DNA from: Thermodesulfobacteriales bacterium
Lineage (GTDB): Bacteria > Desulfobacterota_D > UBA1144 > Nemesobacterales > UBA2774
Reading direction: 5' to 3'
NCBI GenBank assembly: GCA_004525335.1
Contig: SPCL01000042.1
Span: 1 to 15,410 of the forward strand
Length of the DNA: 15,410 bases
Below the pieces are notes generated by a model. The model did no database searches. It saw only the letters and a program-made list of their open reading frames with translations, and was not told the DNA's origin. Shown one piece after another: positions 15,093-15,410 of this stretch (positions within the stretch are counted from its first letter, which is position 1; the number at the start of each line of letters is the position of its first letter). Position numbers and translations under genes: made by a program.

Positions 15093-15410
15093 TTATTTTT
15101 TTGGAACAGGCTCGGTTATTAGACCTAATTTGGTTACCCCTGCGTTTCTAATCTCAGACATGACCTCAACAACAGAACCGTAGGGAACATTTGTATCAGC
15201 TCTTAGAAATACTTCTTCTTCTCCTAGTTCTTTACCCTGTTCAGACATAAGTGTTCTGATCTCAATTCTGAGTTCTGAAAGTGAAAACTGCTCTTTATCA
15301 ATAAATATTTCTCCAGCAGAATTTAGCGTCACCACAATCTTTTTTTCACGGTCTAAAGAAGGTATAGGCTGAGAATCGGTTTTGGGCAGATCAACATCAA
15401 CACCCTGATA
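15093..15410 (-). CDS. tolR: ExbD/TolR family protein, C-terminal part (5' end off window)
   Basis: The frame is open from the right edge (first whole codon Tyr) to the stop at 15093, 105 residues. It reads GVDVDLPKTDSQPIPS, the hallmark segment after the membrane helix, and then the periplasmic domain with LNSAGEIFIDKEQFSL, the EEEVFLRADTNVPYGSVVEVM helix-strand unit and GVTKLGLITEPV near the end. ExbD and TolR form a proton channel with ExbB/TolQ, and the helix with the conserved Asp lies outside this window. TolR is preferred to ExbD because a TolA-like gene follows by 12 bases. The internal GTG at 15335 is not the true start, since the frame continues upstream with family motifs. Confidence 0.87.
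   Translation of the reverse strand, partial: YQGVDVDLPKTDSQPIPSLDREKKIVVTLNSAGEIFIDKEQFSLSELRIEIRTLMSEQGKELGEEEVFLRADTNVPYGSVVEVMSEIRNAGVTKLGLITEPVPKK

Overview
The window is an ordinary-looking chromosomal segment of an AT-rich, diderm (Gram-negative) bacterium. Envelope genes show the diderm plan: a TolR/ExbD-TolA pair, an AsmA-like giant protein, a lipoprotein with a lipobox, and a SPOR-domain membrane protein. The gene content and the argS-SPOR adjacency suggest a deltaproteobacterium-like lineage (Desulfobacterota, Dadabacteria or similar), but that is a guess: the window holds no rRNA or other lineage marker. I see no tRNA, rRNA, insertion sequence, phage gene or CRISPR array.

Every gene except birA lies on the minus strand, so the transcriptional order runs from high to low coordinates. 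From the right edge: tolR/exbD (5' end off the window), tolA/tonB-like, a histidine-phosphatase-superfamily enzyme, argS, a SPOR-domain membrane protein and a CDP-alcohol phosphatidyltransferase. After a 256-base gap holding a candidate promoter come carB, greA (GTG start), a DUF4410-like lipoprotein, an exported TPR protein and an unrecognised 119-residue protein. The plus-strand birA then converges on that last gene. Left of birA, and divergent from it, are a small exported OB-fold protein and an AsmA-like protein of at least 835 residues that runs off the left edge.

The genes combine core metabolism and information processing (carbamoyl phosphate, arginyl-tRNA, transcript-cleavage factor, biotinylation, phospholipid head groups) with envelope upkeep (Tol-type energy transduction, SPOR peptidoglycan binding, AsmA-like inner-membrane-anchored protein, lipoprotein, periplasmic TPR protein). 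Spacings of 3 to about 97 bases suggest one or two long co-directional transcription units.

I did not find a convincing new defence, mobile or biosynthetic system. The points most worth checking are the unrecognised 119-residue protein paired with the TPR protein, the Tol pair followed by a phosphatase instead of tolB-pal, the triple-Met repeated start of the TPR gene, and the incomplete AsmA-like giant.
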